NCBI RefSeq assembly: GCF_003855095.1
Contig: NZ_CP033972.1
Coordinates: 248,001-312,000 of the forward strand
Length of the DNA: 64,000 bases
Source: Gordonia insulae
GTDB taxonomy: Bacteria; Actinomycetota; Actinomycetes; Mycobacteriales; Mycobacteriaceae
Reading direction: 5' to 3'
Shown here piece after piece: positions 56,039-64,000 of the stretch. The notes beneath the pieces were generated by a model that saw nothing but the letters and a program-made list of their open reading frames with translations, was not told the origin of the DNA and did not search any database. The translations under genes and the position numbers were made by a program. The number at the start of each line of letters is the position of its first letter. Position 1 is the stretch's first letter.

Positions 56039-57024
56039 GGCGCTGGCGCAACCATTTCGACGGCAATCGACGCTTCTGGTACGGCGTCGCGGGGGCCGTG
56101 GTGATCGTTCTCCTGGTGCTCGCGGTGACGGGTCTGGCCCAGGCCCATCTGGGCAAGAAGACCTATGTCGGCAATTTCGCGCAGGCCGGCGGTATCCGTC
56201 CCGGCGACAAGGTGCGGGTGGCCGGTATCGATGTCGGCGAGGTCAGCTCCACCGAACTCGACGGCAACCATGTCACCGTCACGATGAAGGTCGACCAGGA
56301 CGTGGAGGTGACCTCCAACGGGTCCGCCGAGATCAAGATGTCGACACTGCTGGGGCAGCGTTATGTCGATGTGTCGCTCGGGGATTCACCGTCACCGGCG
56401 GCCGACGGGGTCATCGCACAGACCGCCGTCCCCTACGACCTGCAGAAGACGATCGAGCAGGGCACCCCGATCATCTCCGGGATCGATGACGAGCAGTTCG
56501 CCGACAGCATCCGCACCCTGAATCGGCAGCTCGCCGGTGCGCCGGCCGTGACCAAGCCGACCCTGGACTCATTGACCGCGATGTCGCGGGTCATCACGAA
56601 TCGTCGCGACCAGATCAACCAGTTGGTCAACGACACCAAGACGGTGACCGCGATCGTCAGTGACAGCCAGAGCCAACTGTCGGTGATCGTCGGGCAGGGA
56701 CAGCAGCTCGCCGCGAAGATCGCCGCGCGGGAGGCGTTGGTCACCCGCATGCTCGACGGCATCGCACAGCTCACCGAGGAGGCCCGCGCGGTCGCCCGCG
56801 AGAACGGCAACCAGTTCGCGCCGATCATGACCAACCTCAACACGATGACCCAGGGTCTGGAGAAGAACCGTGCGAACCTGCGCAAGCTGCTCGAGATCCT
56901 CCCGGTCACCGCGCGATTGACCAACAACATCCTGGGCGACGGTCCCTACGCGAACGGCTACCTGCCGTGGGGCATCTTCCCGGACAACTGGTTGTGCACA
57001 GCACGGGTGGTGGACGGATGCTGA
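56035..57024 (+). CDS. mceC: MCE-family protein, MceC subunit
   Basis: A 329-residue Mce subunit. The anchor is WYGVAGAVVIVLLVLAVTGLA and the MCE domain is YVGNFAQAGGIRPGDKVRVAGIDVGEVSSTEL, then SAEIKMSTLLGQRYVDVSLG. A coiled helical region ends in LPWGIFPDNWLC. It lacks the long Pro-rich tail seen in some MceC proteins. The ATG at 56035 overlaps the mceB TGA; a GTG at 56029 is possible. Confidence 0.9.
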   Translation: MRRWRNHFDGNRRFWYGVAGAVVIVLLVLAVTGLAQAHLGKKTYVGNFAQAGGIRPGDKVRVAGIDVGEVSSTELDGNHVTVTMKVDQDVEVTSNGSAEIKMSTLLGQRYVDVSLGDSPSPAADGVIAQTAVPYDLQKTIEQGTPIISGIDDEQFADSIRTLNRQLAGAPAVTKPTLDSLTAMSRVITNRRDQINQLVNDTKTVTAIVSDSQSQLSVIVGQGQQLAAKIAAREALVTRMLDGIAQLTEEARAVARENGNQFAPIMTNLNTMTQGLEKNRANLRKLLEILPVTARLTNNILGDGPYANGYLPWGIFPDNWLCTARVVDGC

Positions 57025-58121
57025 GCCGCAGCACGCTCCGGCGCTCCCTGACCCTGGCCACCGTGTCCGTCCTCGTGGTCCTGGGGCTCTCCGGGTGTTC
57101 GCTCATCCCGGCGAAGTGGACCGCCGCGTTCGGCTCGGCGATCGAGGCGACCGCCTATTTCGACGACGTGTCCGGTCTCTACAAGGGCAACGACGTCGCG
57201 GTGCTGGGCATGCCGGTCGGCCAGGTGACCTCGGTCGAGCAGCAGGGCAACCGCGTCAAGGTGACCTTCACCGTGTCCAAGGACGTGCCGGTACCGGCGA
57301 ATGCGACCGCGGCGATCATCAACACCTCGATCGTGACGACTCGGCACATCGAGCTCTCACCGACGTACTCCGAGGGTGCGAAGCTGACCGACGGTGGCGT
57401 GATCGGCGAGACCAAGAGCCCGGTCTCGGTCGGTGAGCTGTTCGACTCCATCGACGGACTGGTGAAGTCGCTGTCCGGTGACGCGCCGGGCGAGGGGCCC
57501 ATCGCCGACATGATCGACATCACGTCGGGCATCACCTCCGGCAATGGCGAACGCATGCGCATCGCGCTCGACGAACTCGGCAAGGCCGCGTCGGTGGCAT
57601 CGGGCAACGGCGACGCGCTGGTGGACATCATCCGGACCCTGCAGGGGCTGACCTCGACACTGGTCGCCAACTATCCGAAGATGACCGCGTTCTCCAACTC
57701 CATCAACGACGTCGCCCAGATGTTGGGCACACAGTCCCCGGGACTGGAGGCGACGCTGGCCGACCTCAACACCACCCTGCAGAACACGACGGCCTTCCTG
57801 CAGAACAACTCCGGCACCATCAGCTCGTCGACCGGTCGGTTGGCCGCGCTGGCCGCCAATCTCAGCGACTACTCCCGCCAGGTGGTCGAGACGATCGACC
57901 TCGGACCGTTGCTCTTCCAGAACCTGAGCAACTCGGTCTCGGCGGAACAGGGCGCGTGGCGGGCGCAGGTGCTCCTGGACAAGTCGCTGCTCGACACCGA
58001 ATTGCTGTCGACCTTCTGTCAGGCGATCAACCTGCAGAAGAACGGATGCCGGACCGGACAGTTGAAGGACTTCGGTCCCGACCTCGGCGTGTTCTCGGCG
58101 CTGTTGGAGTTGACGAAATGA
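57018..58121 (+). CDS. mceD: MCE-family protein, MceD subunit, with lipobox
   Basis: A 367-residue Mce subunit. The N-terminus LTLATVSVLVVLGLSGCSLIP contains a lipobox-like L-S-G-C, so it may be lipidated, which is unusual because normally only MceE is the lipoprotein. The MCE domain is ATAYFDDVSGLYKGNDVAVLGMPVGQVTSVEQ, then TTRHIELSP. The remainder is helical. The ATG at 57018 overlaps the mceC stop. Confidence 0.88.
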   Translation: MLSRSTLRRSLTLATVSVLVVLGLSGCSLIPAKWTAAFGSAIEATAYFDDVSGLYKGNDVAVLGMPVGQVTSVEQQGNRVKVTFTVSKDVPVPANATAAIINTSIVTTRHIELSPTYSEGAKLTDGGVIGETKSPVSVGELFDSIDGLVKSLSGDAPGEGPIADMIDITSGITSGNGERMRIALDELGKAASVASGNGDALVDIIRTLQGLTSTLVANYPKMTAFSNSINDVAQMLGTQSPGLEATLADLNTTLQNTTAFLQNNSGTISSSTGRLAALAANLSDYSRQVVETIDLGPLLFQNLSNSVSAEQGAWRAQVLLDKSLLDTELLSTFCQAINLQKNGCRTGQLKDFGPDLGVFSALLELTK

Positions 58122-59269
58122 CACGTGAACCGATCGGCCCGTTCCGGGTCCAGCGCGACGCCGGTCCCGGCAGGCGGAGGCATCGCCGTGGCCTGGTGGC
58201 GTTGGCCGTCGGAGCCGTGTTGACGATGTCGGGCTGCGGCGTGGTGCCCGGCCTGACGGTCGAGCAGATACCGTTGCCGGCGCCCGGCGGGATCGGCGAT
58301 TCCATCCAGCTGACCGCGAAATTCGACAACGCACTCAACCTGCCGACCCGAGCCAAGGTGAAGCTCAACGGCAACGACGTCGGCCAGGTCTCCGACATCG
58401 TGGCGGAGAACTACACGGCGATCGTCACGATGGACGTCGGCACGTCGTCGAAACTTCCGGTGGGCACCGGCGCCGAACTGCGGCAGGCGACACCACTCGG
58501 CGACGTCTTCGTCGCGCTGTTGCCACCGCCGGGACAGCCGACCGGATACCTCGCGGACGGGGACACCCTGACCGGGCCGACGACGGCGGCCGCCACCGTC
58601 GAAGATCTCCTGGTGAGCACGTCCGGTCTGGTCGACAGCGGATCGCTGAGTTCGTTGCAGGTGATCCTCACCGAACTGAGCAATGCCGTCTCGCCGAGCC
58701 CCGATGACCTGTCCGGCTCGATCGAGGGCCTCACCACGGCGATCACCAAGTTCAACCAGAACGCCGCCGAGGTCGACGAGTCGATGCGCAACACCCAGGT
58801 GCTCACCGGGCAACTCGCCGCCGGCCGCGCCCAGATCATGGCGTCCATCAACAAGTTGGCGCCGGCGGTCAACGCGGTCAACGGTCAGATCGGACAGATC
58901 CTGACGACGTTGGACAAGACCAATCAGGTGACCGCGGCGACCAACGACTTCCTGCGCTCCGACGGGGACGACCTCGTCAGCCTCCTCGGCCATCTGGAGA
59001 CCGCGCTCAACGGTCTCCGCGAGGCGGCGGGCACCCTCGGTCCGCTGTCGGACAACGTCAACGTGCTCACGCCGAAGTGGGTCAAGTCCACCCCGGGCAG
59101 CGCCGCCGCCCTGTCGGCCAAGGTCTACTACCTCAACCCGGGTGCGGGCTTCGACTCGGCCAGCCGACTGCCCGAGCTCGGCGACGTCGACGAGGGCTCG
59201 AAGGCATTGCAGCAGACGCTCACCCGGCTGTTGGCCCGGCTCACCGGAACCAAGGGGTGCTGCGGATGA
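58118..59269 (+). CDS. mceE: MCE-family lipoprotein, MceE subunit (LprK-like)
   Basis: A 383-residue lipoprotein Mce subunit. The signal peptide LVALAVGAVLTMSGCGVVPG has lipobox M-S-G-C after an Arg-rich cytoplasmic start. The MCE domain includes LTAKFDNALNLPTRAKVKLNGNDVGQVSDIV, then ELRQATPLGDVFVALLPP. A long helical section ends in a Cys pair (KGCCG). The ATG at 58118 overlaps the mceD TGA. Confidence 0.92.
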   Translation: MTREPIGPFRVQRDAGPGRRRHRRGLVALAVGAVLTMSGCGVVPGLTVEQIPLPAPGGIGDSIQLTAKFDNALNLPTRAKVKLNGNDVGQVSDIVAENYTAIVTMDVGTSSKLPVGTGAELRQATPLGDVFVALLPPPGQPTGYLADGDTLTGPTTAAATVEDLLVSTSGLVDSGSLSSLQVILTELSNAVSPSPDDLSGSIEGLTTAITKFNQNAAEVDESMRNTQVLTGQLAAGRAQIMASINKLAPAVNAVNGQIGQILTTLDKTNQVTAATNDFLRSDGDDLVSLLGHLETALNGLREAAGTLGPLSDNVNVLTPKWVKSTPGSAAALSAKVYYLNPGAGFDSASRLPELGDVDEGSKALQQTLTRLLARLTGTKGCCG

Positions 59270-60450
59270 GAGCGATATCCGGCCCGTTCTCCTGGGTGCG
59301 ATCGCATTCGGTCCTCGTGGGCAACATCGGTCTCGTGCTGGTGATGCTGGTGGGCCTGGCCTATCTTTCCTTCGGCGCGTTGCGCTGGGATCCGTTCAAG
59401 GGGACCTACCACCTGACCGTGCACTTCCCGATCTCCGGTGGACTCCAGGAGACCTCCGGCGTCACCCTGCGGGGCGCCCGGATCGGTGACGTCGAGAAGA
59501 TCCGGGTCCAACCCGAGTCCGTCGACGTCACCGTGAGGATCGAGGAAGACGTGAAGATCAACCGCAACGCGGTGGTCGCCGCGCTGGGGTTGTCGGCGGC
59601 GGGCGAGCAGTACGTCGATTTCGAACCGCCGTCCGCGGACGGACCGTACTTCGCCGACGGCGACGTCATCGAGGTGAACCAGACGCGCGTCACCGCGCCG
59701 TTCCCCGACATGCTGGAGTCGGCCCTCAACGTCGTCGAGCAGATCGACCCGGTGAAACTCCGTTCCGCCGTGGACAACCTGGAGGTGGCGCTCGGTTCGG
59801 ACGGCTCCGACAAGAACACGCTCCGCGTGTTGTTCGTCTCCGGCGGCACCATCTTCACCGACCTGGCCCGTGTCCTCCCGCAGACCAAGACATTGATCTC
59901 CGACACCGGCACCATCCTGAAGACGACGTCGGACATCCAGCCCGATCTCGGCACCACGGTCGGTTCGTTGAGCACGATCGTGAACGCGGCGGTCGCGTCC
60001 GACAAGGAGATCCGGACATTGCTGGGCCGTGGCCCGGCGCAACTGACGAGTCTGACCGGGTCCCTCAACCAGATCCGAGACCCGATCACCGATGTGCTGC
60101 AGCAGTTCGTGGACGTGGCTCGGCAGGGCGCGCTGCGGGCACCCGCCCTGGCGAATCTGCTGCCATCCATCCGTGACGCTTCGGTCAAGAGCCTCACCAT
60201 GTTCCACGGTGGCGCGTGGTGGGCGTTCGGGTCGATCTTCCCGCGCCCGCACTGCAACTACGCGGTCACCCCGGTGCGGCCCACCAAGATCCTGGAACTG
60301 ACCGTGCCGACCAATCTGTACTGTGTCACTGAAGATCCGACGCAGCAGATCCGTGGGTCGGCGAACGCACCCCGGCCACCCGGAGACGACACCGCGGGCC
60401 CGCCGCCCGGGTACGACCCGAATGCGCGGACCGTGCCACTCGACAAGTGA
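59266..60450 (+). CDS. mceF: MCE-family protein, MceF subunit
   Basis: A 394-residue Mce subunit. The anchor is VGNIGLVLVMLVGLAYLSFGAL and the MCE domain YHLTVHFPISGGLQETSGVTLRGARIGDVEKIRV, followed by LGLSAAGEQYVDFEPPSADGPYFADGDVI. The C-terminal part has a Pro-rich tail (PRPPGDDTAGPPPGYDPN). The ATG at 59266 overlaps the mceE TGA. It is the last mce gene; a Mce-associated protein follows after 43 bp. Confidence 0.92.
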   Translation: MRAISGPFSWVRSHSVLVGNIGLVLVMLVGLAYLSFGALRWDPFKGTYHLTVHFPISGGLQETSGVTLRGARIGDVEKIRVQPESVDVTVRIEEDVKINRNAVVAALGLSAAGEQYVDFEPPSADGPYFADGDVIEVNQTRVTAPFPDMLESALNVVEQIDPVKLRSAVDNLEVALGSDGSDKNTLRVLFVSGGTIFTDLARVLPQTKTLISDTGTILKTTSDIQPDLGTTVGSLSTIVNAAVASDKEIRTLLGRGPAQLTSLTGSLNQIRDPITDVLQQFVDVARQGALRAPALANLLPSIRDASVKSLTMFHGGAWWAFGSIFPRPHCNYAVTPVRPTKILELTVPTNLYCVTEDPTQQIRGSANAPRPPGDDTAGPPPGYDPNARTVPLDK

Positions 60451-60493
60451 CGTGAAGACCCGGCGGGCGAACTGCCGGGGATTGTGAGCAGGA

Positions 60494-61417
60494 ATGACCA
60501 AGCAGGACAAGACGACCGACACCTCCGACAACGACCGCGAAAGGAACGATCCGGACATCGTGGACGACCGCGCGGGCCAGACAGACCCGGCCGACAGCGA
60601 CTTGACCGACGGCGACCTGACCGACGGCGATCCGACCGACACCGCGGACGATGCTGCGGACGCACCAGCGGGCGACGTGGATGCCGAGGAGGCGCCGCGA
60701 CCTCGGACCAAGGCGGCGCGGGTCCGATCCGATCGGCGTGCGTCCACGTCGGCAGACGCGGACAAAGCGGTGGGGGAGAAGGCCGGGGCGGTCGACACCC
60801 CGTCGTCGGCCGCGGGCCGGGGACGACAGATCTCGCTCACCGTCACCACCGGTGGTCTGCTGAAGACGCTGGGCGTTCTGGTGGTCGTCGCCGCGTTGGT
60901 CGGTGTGGCGTTGCTGGGCTGGGGATATCACCGGCAGAGCGAGGAACTGGCCGCGTTCGACGCGAGCAAGTCCGCATCCGAGCAGTTCGTCACCAAACTG
61001 GTCGGCGCGATGACCAAGGATGGTGTGGCGGACATGAAGAACGAGCTCGGCCCGTTGTCGACCGGCGACTTCCGCAAACACCTGGAGCAGCAGCAATCCG
61101 ACACCGCCCAGGCGGTCACCCAGCTCAATCTGCAGGATGCGGAGTCGGCGGTGAAGTCGGTGTCGGTCGAGCGATTCGACGCCGACAGCGCGCGAACATC
61201 GGTGCTGGTGGAGGTGAGCGGCAAGAGTGCTCTCGCACCGGAGGGCGGCAAGAGTCTCATGCTCCTCTGGCTGGATCTGAGCAACCAGGACGGTCAATGG
61301 TTGGTGTCGCAGGTCAGTGGTGCGCAGGCGGGTATCGGTCCCGAACAGGGCGGCCAGACCGGCGGACAACCCACCGCCCCCGCCCCGGCAGCTCCCGCCC
61401 CGGCCCCGGCCGGCTGA
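60494..61417 (+). CDS. Mce-associated membrane protein (Mam)
   Basis: A 307-residue protein with a long acidic/charged cytoplasmic N-terminus (Asp/Thr-rich repeats such as DLTDGDLTDGDPTDT). One transmembrane helix is near residues 124-144 (LKTLGVLVVVAALVGVALLGWGY). An extracytoplasmic Mam-type domain follows (ASEQFVTKLVGAMTKDGVADMKNELGPLSTGDFRKHLEQQQ, VERFDADSARTSVLVEVSG, LMLLWLDLSNQDGQWLVSQV). A Pro/Ala tail closes it. Mam proteins stabilise Mce complexes. Only one is present, where many operons have two. Convergent with treY. Confidence 0.85.
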   Translation: MTKQDKTTDTSDNDRERNDPDIVDDRAGQTDPADSDLTDGDLTDGDPTDTADDAADAPAGDVDAEEAPRPRTKAARVRSDRRASTSADADKAVGEKAGAVDTPSSAAGRGRQISLTVTTGGLLKTLGVLVVVAALVGVALLGWGYHRQSEELAAFDASKSASEQFVTKLVGAMTKDGVADMKNELGPLSTGDFRKHLEQQQSDTAQAVTQLNLQDAESAVKSVSVERFDADSARTSVLVEVSGKSALAPEGGKSLMLLWLDLSNQDGQWLVSQVSGAQAGIGPEQGGQTGGQPTAPAPAAPAPAPAG

Positions 61418-61442
61418 CGGGTCCGGCGGCGAACTGGTCGCC

Positions 61443-63788
61443 TCAGTCCTCCCGGACGAGGATCGACACCGCGGCGTCGTCCGTCAGTGCGGCGAGATCG
61501 ATTCTGCCGTCATGGATCACATCGGTCAGGGTGCATCGCCATCGGCCCGGGGGCAGTGTCACCGACGTCGCGGACCGGTGGTGCGTGGTCAGGCTGTGGG
61601 TGAATCGTGCGGTCAGCACCACCACCCGCGGATCGGGGCCGACACCGCGGGTGAACGCGATCGCATGATCGGAACCCGGCCCGTCGGCATACAGCGGTGT
61701 GTAGGTACCGCCCGGCCGGAATGCGGCGGGATGCGCGGCACGCGCGCGCAACGCCGCTCGGATCAACGCGGTCTTCGGGTGATCGGTCGACTGCCCGTAG
61801 TCGACCGGCCGCCGGTTGTCCGGGTCGACGAGTGAGTCATCCCACCACTCGGTGCCCTGGTAGATGTCCCCGATCCCCGGCCCGAGCAGCGCGATCGCCT
61901 TGCGGGCCAGTGCTTCCGATCGCCAGCTCGGCGCGATCTCGGCGACCAGTCCGGCGATGTCGTCGGCGAGTGGCCCGGAGGTGAGCTGATCGATCCACGA
62001 GGACAGCGCGGACTCGAAGTCCTCGTCGACCTCGGTCCAGGTGGTACGAAGACCCGACTCCCGGGACGCCTTCTGGGCGTAGGCCTTGATGCGGTCGCGC
62101 AGCGCATCGTCGGCCGGCCGGTCGATCGGCCAGATACCCAGGATGTTCTGCAGCAGGAAGTATCCGGTCAGGTCGTCGGGAGGCGGTGCGGCCGCCCAGA
62201 TCCGGCCGACGAGCATCGTCCAGCGTTCGGGTACCTGGGTGAGCAGGGAGATCCGGGCCCGGACATCCTCGCCTCGTTTGGTGTCGTGCGTCGATGTCGC
62301 GGTCATCGCCCACGGCCAATCATGGGCGCGTCGCCCATTCTGGAAGTGGAAGTCCCGCAACGACATCGCGGGATTGGCCGGGTCGCCGCCCACCTCCTGG
62401 GCCGACACCAACCGGGCGGTGCGGTAGAAGAGGCTGTCCTCGACACTCTTCGCGGTGACCGCCCCGCATGTCTGCGCCAGACGCGACGCGGCGGCGCCGG
62501 GACTGGCCGTGGACTGCACGATGAGGTCGAGTGCGGGAGCGAGCCGTGGTGCGCGGCGGGCGATCTGGTCCGCGACGTCGAGCAGCCGCGTGCGGAGCGA
62601 CGGGTAGTCGGCACGATAGACGCCCAGGTCGGCGATCAACTCGGCGGTGGCCTCCGCGATGGCGTCCAGGTCGGCCGAGGGGTCGGAATGGGTGATCGCG
62701 CGGACCAGACGGCGGTGTTCGGTGGGGAACTGGTCGCGCAGGGTCGCGAGCTTGCGTTCGCGTTCGGTGCGGTGCAGCCATGCGGCATCGCCGGCGGATC
62801 CCGTGACCCGTTCGTGGACCTCGTCGAGTTCGATCACCCCGGTGGGTGCGGTGAACACCGCGTCGATCACCCGTAGCTGCTCGTAGCCGGTCGTTCCCTG
62901 GACCGGCAAGGTCGGTTCCAGGCTCTCGTCGGGTGCCAGGATCTTCTCCACGTAGATCAACCGGTCGTCGCCGACATCGGCCCGGAGGGAGCGCAGGTAC
63001 GCCTGCGGATCCCAGAGTCCGTCCGGATGATCCACGCGCACACCGTCGATCAGGTCCTCGGCGACGAGGTCCTGCAACCACCGATGGGTGGCGGCGTACA
63101 CCGTGGGGTCCTCCTGGCGGAGTCCGGCGAGTTCGTTGACCGTGAAGAAGCGTCGATAACCGATCAGGCCACTGTCCCACGGCACCAGCCGATAGTGTTG
63201 CCGATCGTGCACGTCGATCGGGGTCCCCGACGACGCGCTCCCGGGTGCGGTGGGGAACACGTGATCGTAGTAGCGCAGGTGTCCGTCGTCGACGGCGAGC
63301 GGGCTCAGGTCACCGTCCGCGGCGAGCACCGGGAGTGCGATCTTCCCGTCCGCGCCGTTGTCCGTGGAGAAATCCACGTCGAAATAGCCTGCGTAGCGAG
63401 ATCCGGCCCCGTACCGGAGCAGATCGCCGAACCAGGGGTTCTGCCGGGGATCGGCGACGCCGGTGTGGTTGGGCACGATGTCGATGATCAGGCCCAGGCC
63501 GTGTGCGCCTGCGGCTCGACGCAGATCGCGCAGGCCGGAGAGTCCACCCAACGCGGTCGCGACCGCCGGCGGCGGCACCCAGTCGTAGCCATGTGTGGAC
63601 CCGGCCATCGCCCGCCCGATCGGCGAGAGATAGAGATGACTCACCCCGAGATAGGCGATCTGTGGCAGCACGTCGATCACATCCGCGAACCCGAAGTCCG
63701 GAGTCAGTTGAATCCGGTAGGTGGCCAACGGTTCCCGCTGCCCACCCGGGTCGGCGCGGTCGGTCACCACGGACACCGGTTCGGTCAC
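61443..63788 (-). CDS. treY: Maltooligosyl trehalose synthase TreY
   Basis: GH13 enzyme that isomerises the terminal alpha-1,4 link of maltodextrin to alpha,alpha-1,1, making maltooligosyl trehalose for TreZ. The 781 residues include TYRIQLTPDFGFADVIDVLPQIAYLGVSHLYLSPI, GSTHGYDW, LIIDIVPNHTG (typical of TreY), LIDGVRVDHPDGLWDP (catalytic Asp region), and STHDTKRGEDVRARIS. The C-terminal IYQGTEWWDDSLVDPDNRRPVDY ends the barrel. Start GTG 63788 overlaps the treX stop (GTGA), so the two are coupled. treZ, normally adjacent, is 9.7 kb away across the mce operon. Confidence 0.94.
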   Translation of the reverse strand: MTEPVSVVTDRADPGGQREPLATYRIQLTPDFGFADVIDVLPQIAYLGVSHLYLSPIGRAMAGSTHGYDWVPPPAVATALGGLSGLRDLRRAAGAHGLGLIIDIVPNHTGVADPRQNPWFGDLLRYGAGSRYAGYFDVDFSTDNGADGKIALPVLAADGDLSPLAVDDGHLRYYDHVFPTAPGSASSGTPIDVHDRQHYRLVPWDSGLIGYRRFFTVNELAGLRQEDPTVYAATHRWLQDLVAEDLIDGVRVDHPDGLWDPQAYLRSLRADVGDDRLIYVEKILAPDESLEPTLPVQGTTGYEQLRVIDAVFTAPTGVIELDEVHERVTGSAGDAAWLHRTERERKLATLRDQFPTEHRRLVRAITHSDPSADLDAIAEATAELIADLGVYRADYPSLRTRLLDVADQIARRAPRLAPALDLIVQSTASPGAAASRLAQTCGAVTAKSVEDSLFYRTARLVSAQEVGGDPANPAMSLRDFHFQNGRRAHDWPWAMTATSTHDTKRGEDVRARISLLTQVPERWTMLVGRIWAAAPPPDDLTGYFLLQNILGIWPIDRPADDALRDRIKAYAQKASRESGLRTTWTEVDEDFESALSSWIDQLTSGPLADDIAGLVAEIAPSWRSEALARKAIALLGPGIGDIYQGTEWWDDSLVDPDNRRPVDYGQSTDHPKTALIRAALRARAAHPAAFRPGGTYTPLYADGPGSDHAIAFTRGVGPDPRVVVLTARFTHSLTTHHRSATSVTLPPGRWRCTLTDVIHDGRIDLAALTDDAAVSILVRED

Positions 63789-64000
63789 GCCGTCTTGCGC
63801 AGCACCAGGACCGACCGGGCGCCGACCGTCAGAGACGTCTCGGCCCCGATGGTCAGGTCGGTCGCGCCGGTGGGATCGGTGGTGTCGAGCTCACCCGCCC
63901 ATTCGAGTCCCCACGAGGCGGGCGGCAGGTAGAAGTCGATGTCACCGTAGTGCGCGTTGAAGCAGATGATGAAGCTGTCGTCGGTGACCTTCTCGCCACG
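63785..64000 (-). CDS. glgX: Glycogen debranching enzyme TreX/GlgX, C-terminal end only
   Basis: The window edge cuts this gene, and only the last 71 codons plus the stop are visible. The reading frame gives GEKVTDDSFIICFNAHYGDIDFYLPP, then SWGLEWAGELDT and the end TVGARSVLVLRK. D-x-F-x-x-x-F-N-A-H and a closing V-L-x-L are typical of the GlgX/TreX C-terminal beta-sandwich, and its position just before treY matches the treX-treY pair. It would debranch glycogen or alpha-glucan to feed TreY. Confidence 0.85.
   Translation of the reverse strand, partial: RGEKVTDDSFIICFNAHYGDIDFYLPPASWGLEWAGELDTTDPTGATDLTIGAETSLTVGARSVLVLRKTA

Noticed and set aside
51948..61417. A horizontally acquired island carrying the mce operon
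   Set aside because: GC content and codon use look like the neighbours by eye and no integrase, tRNA or flanking repeat is visible; insertion remains possible but unsupported as an island.

Overview
This is a high-GC actinobacterial chromosome segment. Gene content and order place it in the mycolic-acid-bearing Mycobacteriales (Corynebacteriales). It has a division/cell-wall (dcw) cluster ending in wag31, a meso-DAP-type MurE, SepF, DUF3040 and LppM neighbours, a YrbE/Mce operon, an actinobacterial ileS T-box, and many GTG/TTG starts with 4-bp gene overlaps. From memory the order matches two separate Mycobacterium tuberculosis blocks (Rv2173-Rv2144c, and Rv1536 ileS onward to dnaE1, ilvA and treZYX), joined here at ileS. 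A Gordonia-like genome is my best guess, but no marker in the window proves the genus.

Layout. 1-6.8 kb: divergent prenyl synthase and methylenetetrahydrofolate reductase genes, both with leaderless-type promoters; then lppM, a phytoene-desaturase-like oxidoreductase and a GNAT acetyltransferase on the minus strand; then a HEPN-domain protein and a DUF3040 membrane protein on the plus strand. 6.8-28.4 kb: the dcw cluster in the order mraZ, rsmH, ftsL, ftsI, murE, a MurF-like remnant, mraY, murD, ftsW, murG, murC, ftsQ, ftsZ, pgeF, yggS, sepF, yggT, wag31 and a membrane protein. Together these make and flip lipid II, cross-link septal peptidoglycan, and assemble the Z-ring and the polar growth apparatus. 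28.4-32 kb: T-box leader and ileS. 32-37 kb: an accessory regulatory patch with an FAD oxidoreductase plus ECF41-type sigma factor, a phosphotransferase divergent from a MarR regulator, and a TetR regulator divergent from a deazaflavin-family (DUF385) gene. 37-49.8 kb: dinB, ansA, two lipoproteins, lspA, rluD-like, dnaE1, a small membrane protein, a secreted beta-propeller and ilvA. 49.8-64 kb: the trehalose genes treZ, treY and treX/glgX (minus strand), interrupted by a complete yrbEA-yrbEB-mceA-F-mam lipid-import operon (plus strand).

Most unusual points: (1) the place where full-length murF is expected holds only a 154-residue MurF C-terminal-domain-like ORF, translationally coupled to murE; (2) ftsL appears split by a one-base frame change; (3) two arrays of MraZ-box-like repeats in opposite orientations lie upstream of mraZ; (4) an mce operon sits between treZ and treY. 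I found no tRNA or rRNA gene, CRISPR array, prophage or insertion sequence, and no clearly new multi-gene system.
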